Positions 1-9,112 of a stretch of 64,000 nucleotides of DNA are shown here, in pieces. The stretch is from Sporichthyaceae bacterium (GTDB lineage: Bacteria > Actinomycetota > Actinomycetes > Sporichthyales > Sporichthyaceae). The DNA lies in contig DASXPS010000147.1 of the NCBI GenBank assembly GCA_036493475.1, positions 29,132 to 93,131 on the forward strand. The letters run 5' to 3'. The translations under genes were made by a program, and so were the position numbers. Below the pieces are notes generated by a model that searched no databases, was not told where the DNA came from, and saw only the letters and a program-made list of their open reading frames with translations. Positions within the stretch are counted from its first letter, which is position 1. Each line of letters starts with the position of its first letter.

Positions 1-269
1 ACCTACCGCAGGACTCGCTGCTGTGCTTCTACACCGACGGTCTGGTGGAGCGCCGCGGTATCTCACTGGACGTGACTCTGGACCGGCTGTGTGCCGCGAC
101 CGAATCGGGCCCGGCGGAGACGGTTTGCCGCAACATCATGGGCCGGCTCATCGGTAACGAGCCCACCAACGACGACACCGCGGTGCTGGTGGTGCGCCGG
201 GTGCCCGTGCAAGTGGAGGCCGGCGCGATCGTGGAACCGCCGGCCGGGGTCGCGGTTCTCGCCCCGTAA
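1..269 (+). CDS. SpoIIE/PP2C-type serine phosphatase, C-terminal fragment
   Basis: The reading frame is open from base 3 to a TAA at 267-269, so only the last ~88 residues of a gene entering from the left are seen. They fit the end of a SpoIIE-type (RsbU-like) PP2C phosphatase: the strand motif LLCFYTDGLVERRG, then NDDTAVLVVRR, whose paired aspartates bind metal in this family. Such enzymes dephosphorylate anti-anti-sigma factors in partner-switching stress pathways. The adjacent convergent gene is an RsbW-like ATP-binding protein, which fits a sigma-factor control locus. Family is fairly certain; upstream sensor domains are outside the window. Confidence 0.85.
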   Translation, partial: LPQDSLLCFYTDGLVERRGISLDVTLDRLCAATESGPAETVCRNIMGRLIGNEPTNDDTAVLVVRRVPVQVEAGAIVEPPAGVAVLAP

Positions 270-277
270 TTCGGCCG

Positions 278-676
278 CTACGGCCGGGAGAGTCGGAACC
301 ACACCGTCTTCCCGCGGGGGCAGCGGCGGACCCCCCAGGACGTGGCAATGGCTTCGACGATGCGTAGGCCCCGTCCGCCCTGCGTGGTTGGTTGCACCGG
401 CGTTACCGCAGCCGTGGCGTCGCCGGCGTCGGAAATCTCCACCTCCAGTCGGTCGCTCCTGATGTTCACCCGGACCCGGGCCTCGGTCCGGGCATGGCAC
501 ACCACGTTGGAGACGACCTCGCCGGTGAGCAGGATGGCCTCGGCGCACAGCCGTGGCGGGAACTGGGCCTCGAGGCATCGCCGCTGCACGTACTGGCGTG
601 CCGTACGCACGGACTCCGGCACCGGCGGGAGCACGATCACCGATGGGTCCGCACAATCGGAGCCACACTCGTGCAT
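278..676 (-). CDS. RsbW-like anti-sigma factor kinase / ATP-binding protein
   Basis: A 132-residue single-domain HATPase_c_2 (GHKL) protein. The N box is visible as EVVSNVVCHA, the G1 box as ISDAGD, and a glycine-rich G2 loop as GGRGLRIVEA. This is the usual size of actinobacterial stand-alone RsbW-like proteins, which phosphorylate an STAS anti-anti-sigma factor or bind a sigma factor. It ends 8 bp from the convergent phosphatase fragment, supporting a role in partner switching. The target sigma factor is not in the window. ATG start at 676. Confidence 0.8.
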   Translation of the reverse strand: MHECGSDCADPSVIVLPPVPESVRTARQYVQRRCLEAQFPPRLCAEAILLTGEVVSNVVCHARTEARVRVNIRSDRLEVEISDAGDATAAVTPVQPTTQGGRGLRIVEAIATSWGVRRCPRGKTVWFRLSRP

Positions 677-816
677 GTTCGGGGCCTACCCACGAGATTG
701 GGCGTGCAAGCCACGCGCCGCCCGTTCAGCGGAGACCCGGGCACCCTCGGCCTTCTTCGGCGCCTCGCCGGCGTGACCCGTGTTCGGACATCGTCTGCCT
801 TCCGGACCCCCGGGGT

Positions 817-1833
817 ATGCCTGAGGTTGACCTCGAATCCGCCGGGGCTCCGTTGGATGCGGACATGCCCTCCACTGATCATCCCGCCCTCGTTTTGCCC
901 AGCCAACTGATCGAGGTTGCCGACGCCCTCGGGCAGGACCCGCGCGACCTGCGGGTGGAGTACGAGGAGGACGGCGAGCCGGTGCTGCGCCTGCCGGACG
1001 GGGGGGTGGTGGACACCTGGCGCGAGGACTATCCCTACTCCCAGCGGATGAACAACCTGGAGTACGAGCTCACCAAGCGAACGCTGCAGATCGAACTGCT
1101 CAAGCTGCAGACGTGGATCAAGGAATCCGGTGGGCGGCTGGTGATCGCCTTCGAGGGCCGCGACGCCGCGGGCAAGGGCGGCACCATCAAGCGGTTCATG
1201 GAACACCTCAACCCGCGTGGGGCGCGGGTGGTGGCGTTGGAGAAGCCCACCGAGAAGGAACGCGCGCAGTGGTACTTCCAGCGCTACATCCACCACTTGC
1301 CCGCCGCCGGGGAGATCGTGCTGTTCGACCGGTCCTGGTACAACCGGGCCGGTGTGGAGCGGGTCATGGGGTTCGCCGGCCCCGATGAGTACCTCGAGTT
1401 CATGCGCGAGGTCCCGGAGCTGGAGCGGATGTGGATCCGGTCCGGCACGCACCTGGTGAAGTTCTGGTTCTCCGTCACCCGCAACGAGCAGCGCACCCGT
1501 TTCCTGATCCGCCAGATCGACCCGGTGCGCCAGTGGAAGCTGTCCCCGATGGACCTGGCCTCCCTGGACAGGTGGGATGCCTACACCGCGGCCAAGACGG
1601 CGATCTTCCAGCACACCGACACCGACGACGCGCCGTGGACCGTGGTGAAGAGCAACGACAAGCGCCGCGCCCGGGTCGAGGCCATCCGGCATGTGCTGGC
1701 CCGGTTCGACTACCCGAACAAGGACTTCGGGGTCGTCGGCGATCCCGACCGGCGCATCGTCGGTCGCGCCCATGAGGTGCTCGAGGCCGAGGAGGACGGC
1801 AGCGGGCCGGACCGGTGGGTGACGTCTAACTGA
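817..1833 (+). CDS. ppk2: Polyphosphate kinase 2 family protein
   Basis: A 338-residue PPK2 of the class I single-domain type, which transfers phosphate between polyphosphate and nucleoside diphosphates. Walker A is EGRDAAGKGG (about residues 113-122) and the Walker B region is LFDRSWYNRAGVE (about 169-181). The following Arg/Lys-rich stretch (RNEQRTRFLIRQ) fits the lid module. The frame is open further upstream, but similarity begins near the YSQRM segment. ATG 817 (MPEVDLES) was taken as start; ATG 865 is equally possible, and neither has a strong ribosome-binding site. It is transcribed alone; a small hairpin follows it. Confidence 0.9.
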   Translation: MPEVDLESAGAPLDADMPSTDHPALVLPSQLIEVADALGQDPRDLRVEYEEDGEPVLRLPDGGVVDTWREDYPYSQRMNNLEYELTKRTLQIELLKLQTWIKESGGRLVIAFEGRDAAGKGGTIKRFMEHLNPRGARVVALEKPTEKERAQWYFQRYIHHLPAAGEIVLFDRSWYNRAGVERVMGFAGPDEYLEFMREVPELERMWIRSGTHLVKFWFSVTRNEQRTRFLIRQIDPVRQWKLSPMDLASLDRWDAYTAAKTAIFQHTDTDDAPWTVVKSNDKRRARVEAIRHVLARFDYPNKDFGVVGDPDRRIVGRAHEVLEAEEDGSGPDRWVTSN

Positions 1834-1849
1834 CGCTACGTCACACGTG

Positions 1850-1867
1850 ACGGCAGTCACCTGCCGT
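1850..1867 (+). terminator. Hairpin after ppk2
   Basis: ACGGCAG (1850-1856) and CTGCCGT (1861-1867) form a perfect 7-bp stem with a TCAC loop, followed by GAGACCTCTTTT. It lies 17 bp past the ppk2 stop. It is probably a transcription terminator with a weak T run. Confidence 0.5.
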
Positions 1868-1956
1868 GAGACCTCTTTTCCGGAACAAGGCTTCTGCGCC
1901 TGATGTTTCCCCAGTGCCTTCCGAAACTGGGCGGGCAGTCAGGCTAGGAGGACCCC

Positions 1957-2337
1957 ATGACGACCATGGCGCAGGGAAGAGACACCGATCACACCGGACT
2001 ACGGGTCCGGGTTGCTCCCCCCGTCAGCCCGCCGACGTTGTTCGGCCGGGAAAGCTCGGCGGAGTTGGTCGAGGCCGGATACGACCTCGCGCGTCGGGCG
2101 ATCGGCAAGGCGCTGGAGCGAGTTCCGGTCGCTGACGCGGTGCGTGGCCTCACCGAACTGGCCGAACACCGAGACCAGGTGCTGCGGATGGCGGAGGACT
2201 ACCTCGGCTACACCACGTTCGACGTGCCCCTGGCCGCCCAGGTGGATGCGCTGGTGCTCGTCGAGGGCGCGCGCACCGGGCTCGCCGCCGCGCACACGCG
2301 GCGCTCCGGCCGGTTGGCCTTCTGGTTCCGCCACTGA
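1957..2337 (+). CDS. Hypothetical protein, 126 aa
   Basis: The ATG at 1957 follows an excellent ribosome-binding site (AGGAGG, about 8 bases upstream), so the gene is probably real. The product is soluble, with a mainly helical, charged composition: about 35 flexible N-terminal residues, then a helical part (SSAELVEAGYDLARRAIGKA and onward) ending in RRSGRLAFWFRH. I recognise no domain or motif. It lies between ppk2 and tRNA-Gly and is probably monocistronic. Confidence 0.6.
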   Translation: MTTMAQGRDTDHTGLRVRVAPPVSPPTLFGRESSAELVEAGYDLARRAIGKALERVPVADAVRGLTELAEHRDQVLRMAEDYLGYTTFDVPLAAQVDALVLVEGARTGLAAAHTRRSGRLAFWFRH

Positions 2338-2376
2338 TCGTCGGGGCAGGCGGCGCTACACTGCTCCCGCAGTCCT

Positions 2377-2450
2377 GCGGGTGTAGTTCAATGGCAGAAC
2401 ATCAGCTTCCCAAGCTGACAGTGCGGGTTCGATTCCCGCTACCCGCTCCA
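2377..2450 (+). tRNA. tRNA-Gly (anticodon CCC)
   Basis: A 74-nt cloverleaf. Acceptor strand GCGGGTG pairs with TACCCGC (one G-T pair), the D arm is GTTCAATGGCAGAAC, and the anticodon stem TCAGC/GCTGA encloses loop TTCCCAA, giving anticodon CCC at 2409-2411. The T arm is GCGGG-TTCGATT-CCCGC and the 3' CCA is encoded (2448-2450). Its last 33 bases recur exactly at 3471-3503, so the gene may have served as an integration site. Confidence 0.95.
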
Positions 2451-2590
2451 GCTGAACTGGGCTTTTTCTCTCTCCCTCATAGTCGCTGGCCATGGCTGCG
2501 AGTGGCCCTTGTAGGGCCCCTATGGACCGTGTTTTGGTCCGCGTTCGGTCCACGTCCCGGGTCGTCGGACGAGCGCGACACTCCAACAAT

Positions 2591-2620
2591 GTATATACTG
2601 CCTCGACGTCTTGTATATAT
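2591..2620 (+). promoter_or_regulatory. Putative vapBC operator/promoter
   Basis: Two near-identical AT-rich octamers, GTATATAC (2591-2598) and GTATATAT (2613-2620), lie 22 bp apart (two helical turns) directly upstream of vapB. The first is self-complementary. In a genome this GC-rich, such paired AT palindromes fit autoregulatory binding by a VapB-VapC complex. The same stretch could provide the -10 region. Confidence 0.5.
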
Positions 2621-2629
2621 GGGGTGATT

Positions 2630-2836
2630 ATGGCGAAGACGTTGATCGACATCGACGAGGCTCTATTGGAGCGGGTCGCGGCGCAACTGGGGACGCGGAC
2701 GAAGAAGGACACGGTGACCCGGGCGTTGGAGTTGGTGTTGCGGGCGGCCGCGTTCGACGACGCGGTGGAGTTCGCGCGGGCCGGGGGTCTGGACGACGCG
2801 AGTGACCCGGCGGTGATGAAGCAGGCATGGCGGTAG
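2630..2836 (+). CDS. vapB: VapB-type antitoxin
   Basis: A 68-residue protein beginning MAKTLIDIDEALL and continuing with TKKDTVTRALELVLR. This is the ribbon-helix-helix N-terminus typical of VapB antitoxins (DUF2191/VapB family), where the first strand binds DNA and the C-terminal tail wraps the toxin. ATG 2630 was chosen because it starts the conserved part; the frame is open further upstream. It overlaps vapC by 10 bases, as usual for translationally coupled type II modules. Confidence 0.85.
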   Translation: MAKTLIDIDEALLERVAAQLGTRTKKDTVTRALELVLRAAAFDDAVEFARAGGLDDASDPAVMKQAWR

Positions 2837-3267
2837 CCGACTACCTGCTCGACAAGAGCGCGTTGGCGCGTATCGGTGTCGAGCCGGTGGCGGGCAGGCT
2901 GCGTCCGCTGGTGGCCGCCGGTCGCACGGCGACCTGTGGGATGGTCGCGTTGGAGTTGTTGTTCTCCGCGCGCAACGGGCCCGACCACGAACGCATCCGT
3001 GACGGTTTGGGGGCTCACGAGTGGCTGGCGACCGAGGATGAGGACTTCGCTGCCGCGATCGATGTGCAGGCGCAGCTCGCGCGGACCGGGCATCACCGGG
3101 CGGTGCCGTTGCCGGACCTGCTGATCGCCGCGGTCGGCGCCCGGCACCGGGTCACCGTGCTGCACTACGACGCTGACTTCGAGCGGATCGCCGCGGTCAC
3201 CGGCCAGGCGGTGGAGTGGGTGGTGCCGCCAGGGTCGCTGGACGAGCCCGTCACCGGCACCCGATAG
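2827..3267 (+). CDS. vapC: VapC-type PIN-domain ribonuclease toxin
   Basis: A 146-residue PIN domain. The expected acidic residues are visible: D9 in YLLDKSAL, E43 in GMVALELLFSA, D97 in PLPDLLIAA, and D115/D117 in LHYDADFERIA. Together they would coordinate Mg2+/Mn2+ for RNA cleavage. VapC toxins usually cut tRNA or rRNA; the target cannot be told from sequence. Length is normal and no disruption is seen, so the module looks intact. GTG or other starts inside vapB are possible; ATG 2827 is the simplest. Confidence 0.88.
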   Translation: MAVADYLLDKSALARIGVEPVAGRLRPLVAAGRTATCGMVALELLFSARNGPDHERIRDGLGAHEWLATEDEDFAAAIDVQAQLARTGHHRAVPLPDLLIAAVGARHRVTVLHYDADFERIAAVTGQAVEWVVPPGSLDEPVTGTR

Positions 3268-3451
3268 CACCCCCGCCGTGCGCCGCCGGTCCGGAGTGAA
3301 TGACGGCGCTGCTGGTGGGGTGGTTCTCCGACACCACGAACGGCCTTGGCGTCCTTCAGTGCCGCCTCAGCGTGCCGTGGCCCGTCCGAAGATGTGGTGG
3401 TCGTGCCGGTACCGGCGGCAGGCATTGCCTTTGAACGGGGAAATGATTGCT
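3268..3451. other. Non-coding stretch between vapC and the tRNA remnant
   Basis: No reading frame here has recognisable similarity or a convincing start. The composition is mixed, unlike neighbouring coding DNA. It may be residue of the lost part of the integrated element. Confidence 0.4.
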
Positions 3452-3503
3452 GGTCAGAACATCCCTCGACACAGTGCGGGTTCGATTCCCGCTACCCGCT
3501 CCA
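3452..3503 (+). pseudogene. Decayed partial copy of tRNA-Gly
   Basis: The last 33 bases (3471-3503) equal the T arm, acceptor strand and CCA of the tRNA-Gly at 2377-2450. Upstream, CAGAACATC (3455-3463) matches the D-arm end of the intact gene. The anticodon arm is replaced by CCCTCGAC, about 7 bases shorter, and no acceptor 5' strand is present. It cannot fold as a tRNA. The match beyond the T arm favours a decayed full tRNA copy over a short attachment core. Confidence 0.7.
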
Positions 3504-4604
3504 CTCAGGAACAGCCGCCGAGCGGCCGGGTGCCCGTGGCGCTAAGGACTTCAGCCTCGGCATGACCTCGCGGGCGAAGGTGCGCATGTTCCGCTCGGCC
3601 TCCTCCGGTGGCATGCCGCCGTACCGGAAGACTCCCACGACGCTGTCGGATCCGACGAGATCGGAAAAGGCCACGATCTTCTCGAGGACCTGCTCCGGCG
3701 TGCCCCAGGCGTGCAGCCCGATGTAGAAGTCGGTCATCCGCTCCATGCCGCCGGGCGCGGTGAGCCGGTCATACATCAGCCCGTGGAACTCATAGCCGGG
3801 CGTGGCCTTCAGATGCGGTTTGTCGAACTCGTAATGGTCGACGACCGAGGCCCAGTACGCGCCGATGTACTTTCGCGCCATCTGCTCGGCACGTTCGGCG
3901 TTCTCGTCGACGAACACCCACTGCCCCACGATTGGTGGCGGCGGCTCGGCCCCGATGGCCTGCAGGTAGGTCTGCCGGTACGTCGCGACATCCTCCGCAA
4001 CCAGGTGCCACGGCTTCTGCGGGATGATCAGCACCCCGGTGCCCAGTTGCGCCATGATCTGCGCGGACTCCGGGGAGATTGTTGCGGAGTAGATGCGGTC
4101 CTTGAACGACGCGTACGGGCCCGGTCGCAGTTCGACCCGCGGCTGCTTGACGATCTCGCCGTCGAACTCCATGACGCCGGTCTCCAGCGCCTGCATGATG
4201 GCCAGCGCGGATTCCTTGAATGAGGTCCGCGCGGCCGACATCGGTACCCGCAGTCCGTCGAACTCCACCTTGCCGGTGCCGCGTCCGATGCCGAGGATCA
4301 CGCGGCCGCGGGACATGTGGTCGAGCAGCAGGATCTGCTCGGCGGCGCGCAGGGGGTCGTGCCAGGGCAGCACCATCACCATCGATCCGAGTTTCACGGT
4401 CGTGGTCCGCCCGGCCAGGTAGGACAGGAACTGCAGGACGTCCGGGGACATCGCGTAGTTCGTGAAGTGGTGCTCCAGCCCCCAGACGGAGTCGAAACCC
4501 AGCGGCTCGGCGAGATCAGCCAACGCCAGATCTGCCGCCCACACCTCCCGATCGCTCAATGTGCCGGCGAAGGCCTGGAACACCGTCGTCATCCCGACGT
4601 GCAT
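3492..4604 (-). CDS. LLM-class flavin-dependent oxidoreductase
   Basis: A 370-residue luciferase-like monooxygenase (F420- or FMN-dependent TIM barrel). Visible family features are GFDSVWGLEHHF near the N-terminus, KLGSMVMVLPWHDPLRAAEQ, DHMSRGRVILGIGRG, and a C-terminal GTPEQVLEKI helix. Substrate is unknown. ATG 4604 was chosen because GAGGAGGG lies just upstream; an in-frame ATG 24 bases earlier lacks this. The stop codon and last codons fall inside the tRNA-Gly remnant (3471-3503), so the C-terminus was probably changed by that insertion. Confidence 0.85.
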   Translation of the reverse strand: MHVGMTTVFQAFAGTLSDREVWAADLALADLAEPLGFDSVWGLEHHFTNYAMSPDVLQFLSYLAGRTTTVKLGSMVMVLPWHDPLRAAEQILLLDHMSRGRVILGIGRGTGKVEFDGLRVPMSAARTSFKESALAIMQALETGVMEFDGEIVKQPRVELRPGPYASFKDRIYSATISPESAQIMAQLGTGVLIIPQKPWHLVAEDVATYRQTYLQAIGAEPPPPIVGQWVFVDENAERAEQMARKYIGAYWASVVDHYEFDKPHLKATPGYEFHGLMYDRLTAPGGMERMTDFYIGLHAWGTPEQVLEKIVAFSDLVGSDSVVGVFRYGGMPPEEAERNMRTFAREVMPRLKSLAPRAPGRSAAVPEWSG

Positions 4605-4763
4605 GGGTACTGCCCTCCTCGGCCACATCCGGACCTGCCGCCCGCGACGGAACCCCGGATTGGGTATCCATCCTCACGCCGCCGGTCCGGTCCGCGGAGT
4701 CTGCCCCCTTGGTGCCGCTGTTTTGCCCGCGATGCCTAGGTCCGCCTGCACTGGCCCCGGCGA

Positions 4764-4967
4764 TCAGGCCGCGAGGGCCCGCATCGCCGTGCGGCGCACC
4801 GGGGGAGCGACCGCATCACCCGTGGGCAGAATCGCCCCGCCGTCCTCGAAGAGGATCAGGCCATTGCACAGCAGTGCCCAGCCCTGCTCGGGGTGAGAAG
4901 CGCAGCGGTGCGCCGCGTTCTGCTCTGCGGTGCCAACACTCGGGCATCGGGGTTCGTGATCGCACAT
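4764..4967 (-). CDS. DUF5999-like small protein
   Basis: A 67-residue protein starting MCDHEPRCPS and containing HPEQGWALLCNG and LILFEDGGAILP. This is the pattern I associate with the short DUF5999 family of Streptomyces and relatives. The function is unknown. Cysteines in the first ten residues and CNG suggest possible metal or redox involvement. ATG 4967 has GAGG at proper spacing; an ATG two codons upstream (4973) would sit too close to it. Transcribed alone. Confidence 0.7.
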   Translation of the reverse strand: MCDHEPRCPSVGTAEQNAAHRCASHPEQGWALLCNGLILFEDGGAILPTGDAVAPPVRRTAMRALAA

Positions 4968-5105
4968 GTCCATCGCCTCATTGCGTGGATTCTTCCGGGA
5001 CTTCGCTATCTCCAGCAGACGCCGATCGCGGCCGAAGCGCAGGAGTAGGTCCCTACCTTCTTCCCGGCTCGCTCCTACCCGCGCTTCCGGTCGGGTAGCT
5101 CGGCC

Positions 5106-5969
5106 TCAGCTCCGACGCAGATCGAAAAGTGCCCCATCGACGCCGAAAAGTTCCGTCCGCCAAGCACCGATCAACTCGGTGTCGTCACATTCGTCGGGGT
5201 GGAAGCCCCTGCGGTGATAGCTCGACAGCCGCCGCAGGGCGTCAACGGAGATGAACGGCGAGCGCCGCAATGCCCAGAGGTTCCGTGCCAGGCGGCCGGG
5301 GTGCCGTCGGACGGAGGGATCCCGGGCAAGCGACACCAGGGTCCAGATGCCCGTCTCGAGCACGAAGTTCACGTGGACGAGCCACATCGCAGTGACCCGC
5401 ATCCGTTCGGTGCCCTCGAGCGCCCGGTAGACGTCGAAGGCGACCGCCTTGTGCTCCAGCTCTTCGAGTGCGTGCCAGACCATGAGATAACGGACGGCCC
5501 GGTGTCCGAGGGCGGCTCGAGCCTCGGCGTCGGCGAGCACCGTCCGGGCGAGCGTCGCGGTGTAGTGCTCGAGCGCGGCCACGATGGCCACATTCATTGT
5601 CTCGCTCAGGAACCGCTCTCGGAGCCGGGTCAGCCCACGGATGTAGGTGTCGATCGGGCGCGTCGGGTATCCCAGCGTCGCCAGGTGTTCGTTGAAGGCT
5701 CGGTGCTCAAGGCCGTGCATCGACTCTTGCCCGATGAAACCGTCGACCGCCTCCTGGAGGCGGGATTCGGTGATCCGGGAGCGCACGGACCGTACGGACC
5801 GGATGAAATAGGCCTCTCCCTCGGGGAACACCGACGACTGCACCGCGAACAGGTGACTGATCAGGACGTCGCCATCGCCGGCGTAGTGCCTCGGCACGTC
5901 CGAGAACCATTCGTCGAACTCCATCGACCGTGTCGGCACGGCGGTGCCGTCGGCCTGAGGCGAACCCAT
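5106..5969 (-). CDS. Predicted metal-dependent hydrolase (PF10118-like)
   Basis: A 287-residue helical protein with Glu/His-rich motifs as in the PF10118 metal-dependent hydrolases, which resemble di-iron ferritin-like folds: FPEGEAYFIRSVR, FIGQESMHGLEHRAFNEHL, LEHYTATLA and WHALEELEHKAVAFDVY. These supply the E...ExxH pairs expected for a dinuclear metal site. The substrate is unknown. The frame is open 138 bases further upstream into sequence resembling another protein (see 5970-6107), so ATG 5969 (MGSPQADG) was taken; ATG 5924 (MEFDEWF) is also possible. Confidence 0.75.
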   Translation of the reverse strand: MGSPQADGTAVPTRSMEFDEWFSDVPRHYAGDGDVLISHLFAVQSSVFPEGEAYFIRSVRSVRSRITESRLQEAVDGFIGQESMHGLEHRAFNEHLATLGYPTRPIDTYIRGLTRLRERFLSETMNVAIVAALEHYTATLARTVLADAEARAALGHRAVRYLMVWHALEELEHKAVAFDVYRALEGTERMRVTAMWLVHVNFVLETGIWTLVSLARDPSVRRHPGRLARNLWALRRSPFISVDALRRLSSYHRRGFHPDECDDTELIGAWRTELFGVDGALFDLRRS

Positions 5970-6107
5970 GTGATAGCGATGCCCGCCGGTACCCGACACA
6001 AACAGGCTCCCCGGTTCGAGCAGGCCCACTGCAGCGAGCACGAAGGCGCCGGTACACAGGGAAACCATCCGGGCACCGGCCCGGCCCGCGTCGCCCCGGC
6101 GTGCCAC
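5970..6107 (-). pseudogene. Remnant of a GlxA/DJ-1-type regulator
   Basis: In the same frame as the downstream hydrolase, this stretch reads GARMVSLCTGAFVLAAVGLL. That closely resembles the nucleophile-elbow segment of the DJ-1/PfpI domain of AraC-type GlxA regulators (SxCTGAFxLAxAGLL). No domain start, no following strand motif and no AraC HTH is present nearby, so only about 45 codons of such a gene survive. It may be translated as an N-terminal extension of the hydrolase from GTG 6107. Confidence 0.45.
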
Positions 6108-6152
6108 GCCGAGCTTGAGGCAAATGCTCGCGCGGGTTCGCCACCGCGATCC

Positions 6153-7118
6153 TTACACCGGCGGCAGGCCCTCGCGGCGCGGGAACACCCGACTGGCCCG
6201 GATGTCCGGAGCCGTCAGGGTCATCAGGTCCCCGCGCGAGATCGCCGTGTCCAGGGAAACCAGCCGATGCGCCTGGCGTAGCCGGGCCCGCTCCAGGGCG
6301 TTGCGCACGCTGCGCGCCTGCGCGAACCGGGGCTGGGTCATCCGCAACTGCAGGTACTCCGCGAACGTCGCCCGGGCTTCGTCGTCGAAGGCGTACTGAT
6401 CACGGGACAACATCAACTCGGCGATCTCGGCCAACTCCGCCGGGGAGTAGTCGGCGAACTCGACGTGATGAGCGACGCGTGAGCTCAACCCCGGATTCGA
6501 GGCGAAGAAGGTCTCCATGCGATCCGGGTAACCGGCGAAGATCACCGCCATGGCTCCGCGCGCCGCCTCCATCTCCTGCAACAGAATCTCGATCGCCTCC
6601 TGCCCGTAATCGCGTTCGTTGTCCGGCCGGTACAGGTAGTACGCCTCGTCGATGAACAGCACCCCGCCCGCGGCGCGGGCAATCGCCTCCTTGGTCTTCG
6701 GTGCGGTGTGCCCGATGAACTGGCCCACCAGGTCCTCCCGGGTGACGGCATGCACCCGCGGCACGCGGAGATAGCCCAGGGCGTGCAGGATCTCCGCCAT
6801 CCGCAACGCCACCGTCGTCTTACCCGTGCCGGGCGCACCGGTGAAGCTCATGTGCAGCGAGGGAAGCCCGGCGGCCAGACCGAATCGGGTCCGGGCGCGG
6901 CCCACGGTGAGCTGCGCGGCGATCTCCCGGATGCGTTGTTTGACCGCGGCCAGCCCGACCAACTCGGCGTCCAGCGTCGCGAGGACGTCGTCGACCCGGG
7001 TGCGGGCCGGGTCCGCGCGCAGGTCGATCAGGTCCTCGGCGGTGAGCGCTGTCGGCTCCACGGCCTCGTCGCCGGCGGCGGGCGGGGTCGATCCGGGCCG
7101 CTGCATGTCGAAGCCCAC
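6153..7118 (-). CDS. cbbX: CbbX, red-type RuBisCO activase (AAA+)
   Basis: A 321-residue AAA+ ATPase that removes inhibitory sugar phosphates from red-type RuBisCO by pulling on the large-subunit C-terminus. Walker A is GAPGTGKT, Walker B is VLFIDEAYYL, the pore-loop region is FIGHTAPKTKE, and sensor/arginine-finger residues lie near NPGLSSRVAHH. It is the third gene of cbbL-cbbS-cbbX. Its GTG start (7118) lies 3 bases after the cbbS stop; ATG 7106 is an alternative. Order and spacing indicate one transcript. Confidence 0.95.
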   Translation of the reverse strand: MGFDMQRPGSTPPAAGDEAVEPTALTAEDLIDLRADPARTRVDDVLATLDAELVGLAAVKQRIREIAAQLTVGRARTRFGLAAGLPSLHMSFTGAPGTGKTTVALRMAEILHALGYLRVPRVHAVTREDLVGQFIGHTAPKTKEAIARAAGGVLFIDEAYYLYRPDNERDYGQEAIEILLQEMEAARGAMAVIFAGYPDRMETFFASNPGLSSRVAHHVEFADYSPAELAEIAELMLSRDQYAFDDEARATFAEYLQLRMTQPRFAQARSVRNALERARLRQAHRLVSLDTAISRGDLMTLTAPDIRASRVFPRREGLPPV

Positions 7119-7121
7119 GCC

Positions 7122-7547
7122 TCAGCCCTCGCCGTACCGGGCTCCACCGGGGCGCTCCGTGGCATAGGAGTGCACGCCGTAGCGCTGCACCCGGCCGTGC
7201 ACCTCGACGCGGTCGAGGCGAAAGCCGGGCTCCTCCGCGGGGCGTTGCACCAGGAAGCTCAGCGCCGTGGTTTGCCGTCCCAGGCTCGGGTCGTAGGCCA
7301 TGACGCGGACGTAGTGCTGCGGGAACGCCGCCCGACAGGCCTCGATCTCCCGCAGCACCCCGTCCGGCTGATCGAGATCGAACAGGGGGAGGCCCCACAT
7401 GTCCCAGTACACGTTGCGTGGGTGCGGATCGTCGGTGTACTCGACGGACAGCGGCCAACCCCGATCCAGCGCGTAGCGAATCTGCTCGGCGATCTCCACC
7501 TCCTGCAGCGCAGGCAGGTAGGAGAACGTTCCGTGGCGCAGGTACAT
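7122..7547 (-). CDS. cbbS: RuBisCO small subunit, red-type form I
   Basis: A 141-residue small subunit. Typical elements are [41 protein letters not shown] and the long C-terminal extension ([15 protein letters not shown]), which in red-type enzymes forms a beta-hairpin in the central pore. It caps the L8 core. ATG 7547 lies 7 bases after the cbbL stop. Confidence 0.95.
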   Translation of the reverse strand: MYLRHGTFSYLPALQEVEIAEQIRYALDRGWPLSVEYTDDPHPRNVYWDMWGLPLFDLDQPDGVLREIEACRAAFPQHYVRVMAYDPSLGRQTTALSFLVQRPAEEPGFRLDRVEVHGRVQRYGVHSYATERPGGARYGEG

Positions 7548-7554
7548 GACTCTC

Positions 7555-9098
<1,544 letters not shown>

Positions 9099-9112
9099 TA
9101 TTGTGGTCGCCC

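Larger units (their letters stand above)
2418..3503 (+). mobile_element. Candidate mini-island between tRNA-Gly 3'-end repeats, carrying vapBC
   Basis: An exact 33-bp direct repeat (T arm, acceptor strand and CCA of tRNA-Gly) occurs at 2418-2450 and 3471-3503. The 1.05 kb between starts with an unusually AT-rich stretch and holds only vapB and vapC plus about 200 bp of apparently non-coding DNA. This is the layout left by site-specific integration into a tRNA gene. No integrase remains, so it would be a decayed or non-autonomous element. The alternative is a tandem tRNA duplication in which the second copy decayed after vapBC entered. Confidence 0.5.

Noticed and set aside
3452..3503. Second functional tRNA-Gly
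   Set aside because: No 5' acceptor strand and a shortened anticodon arm; only the 3' half survives.
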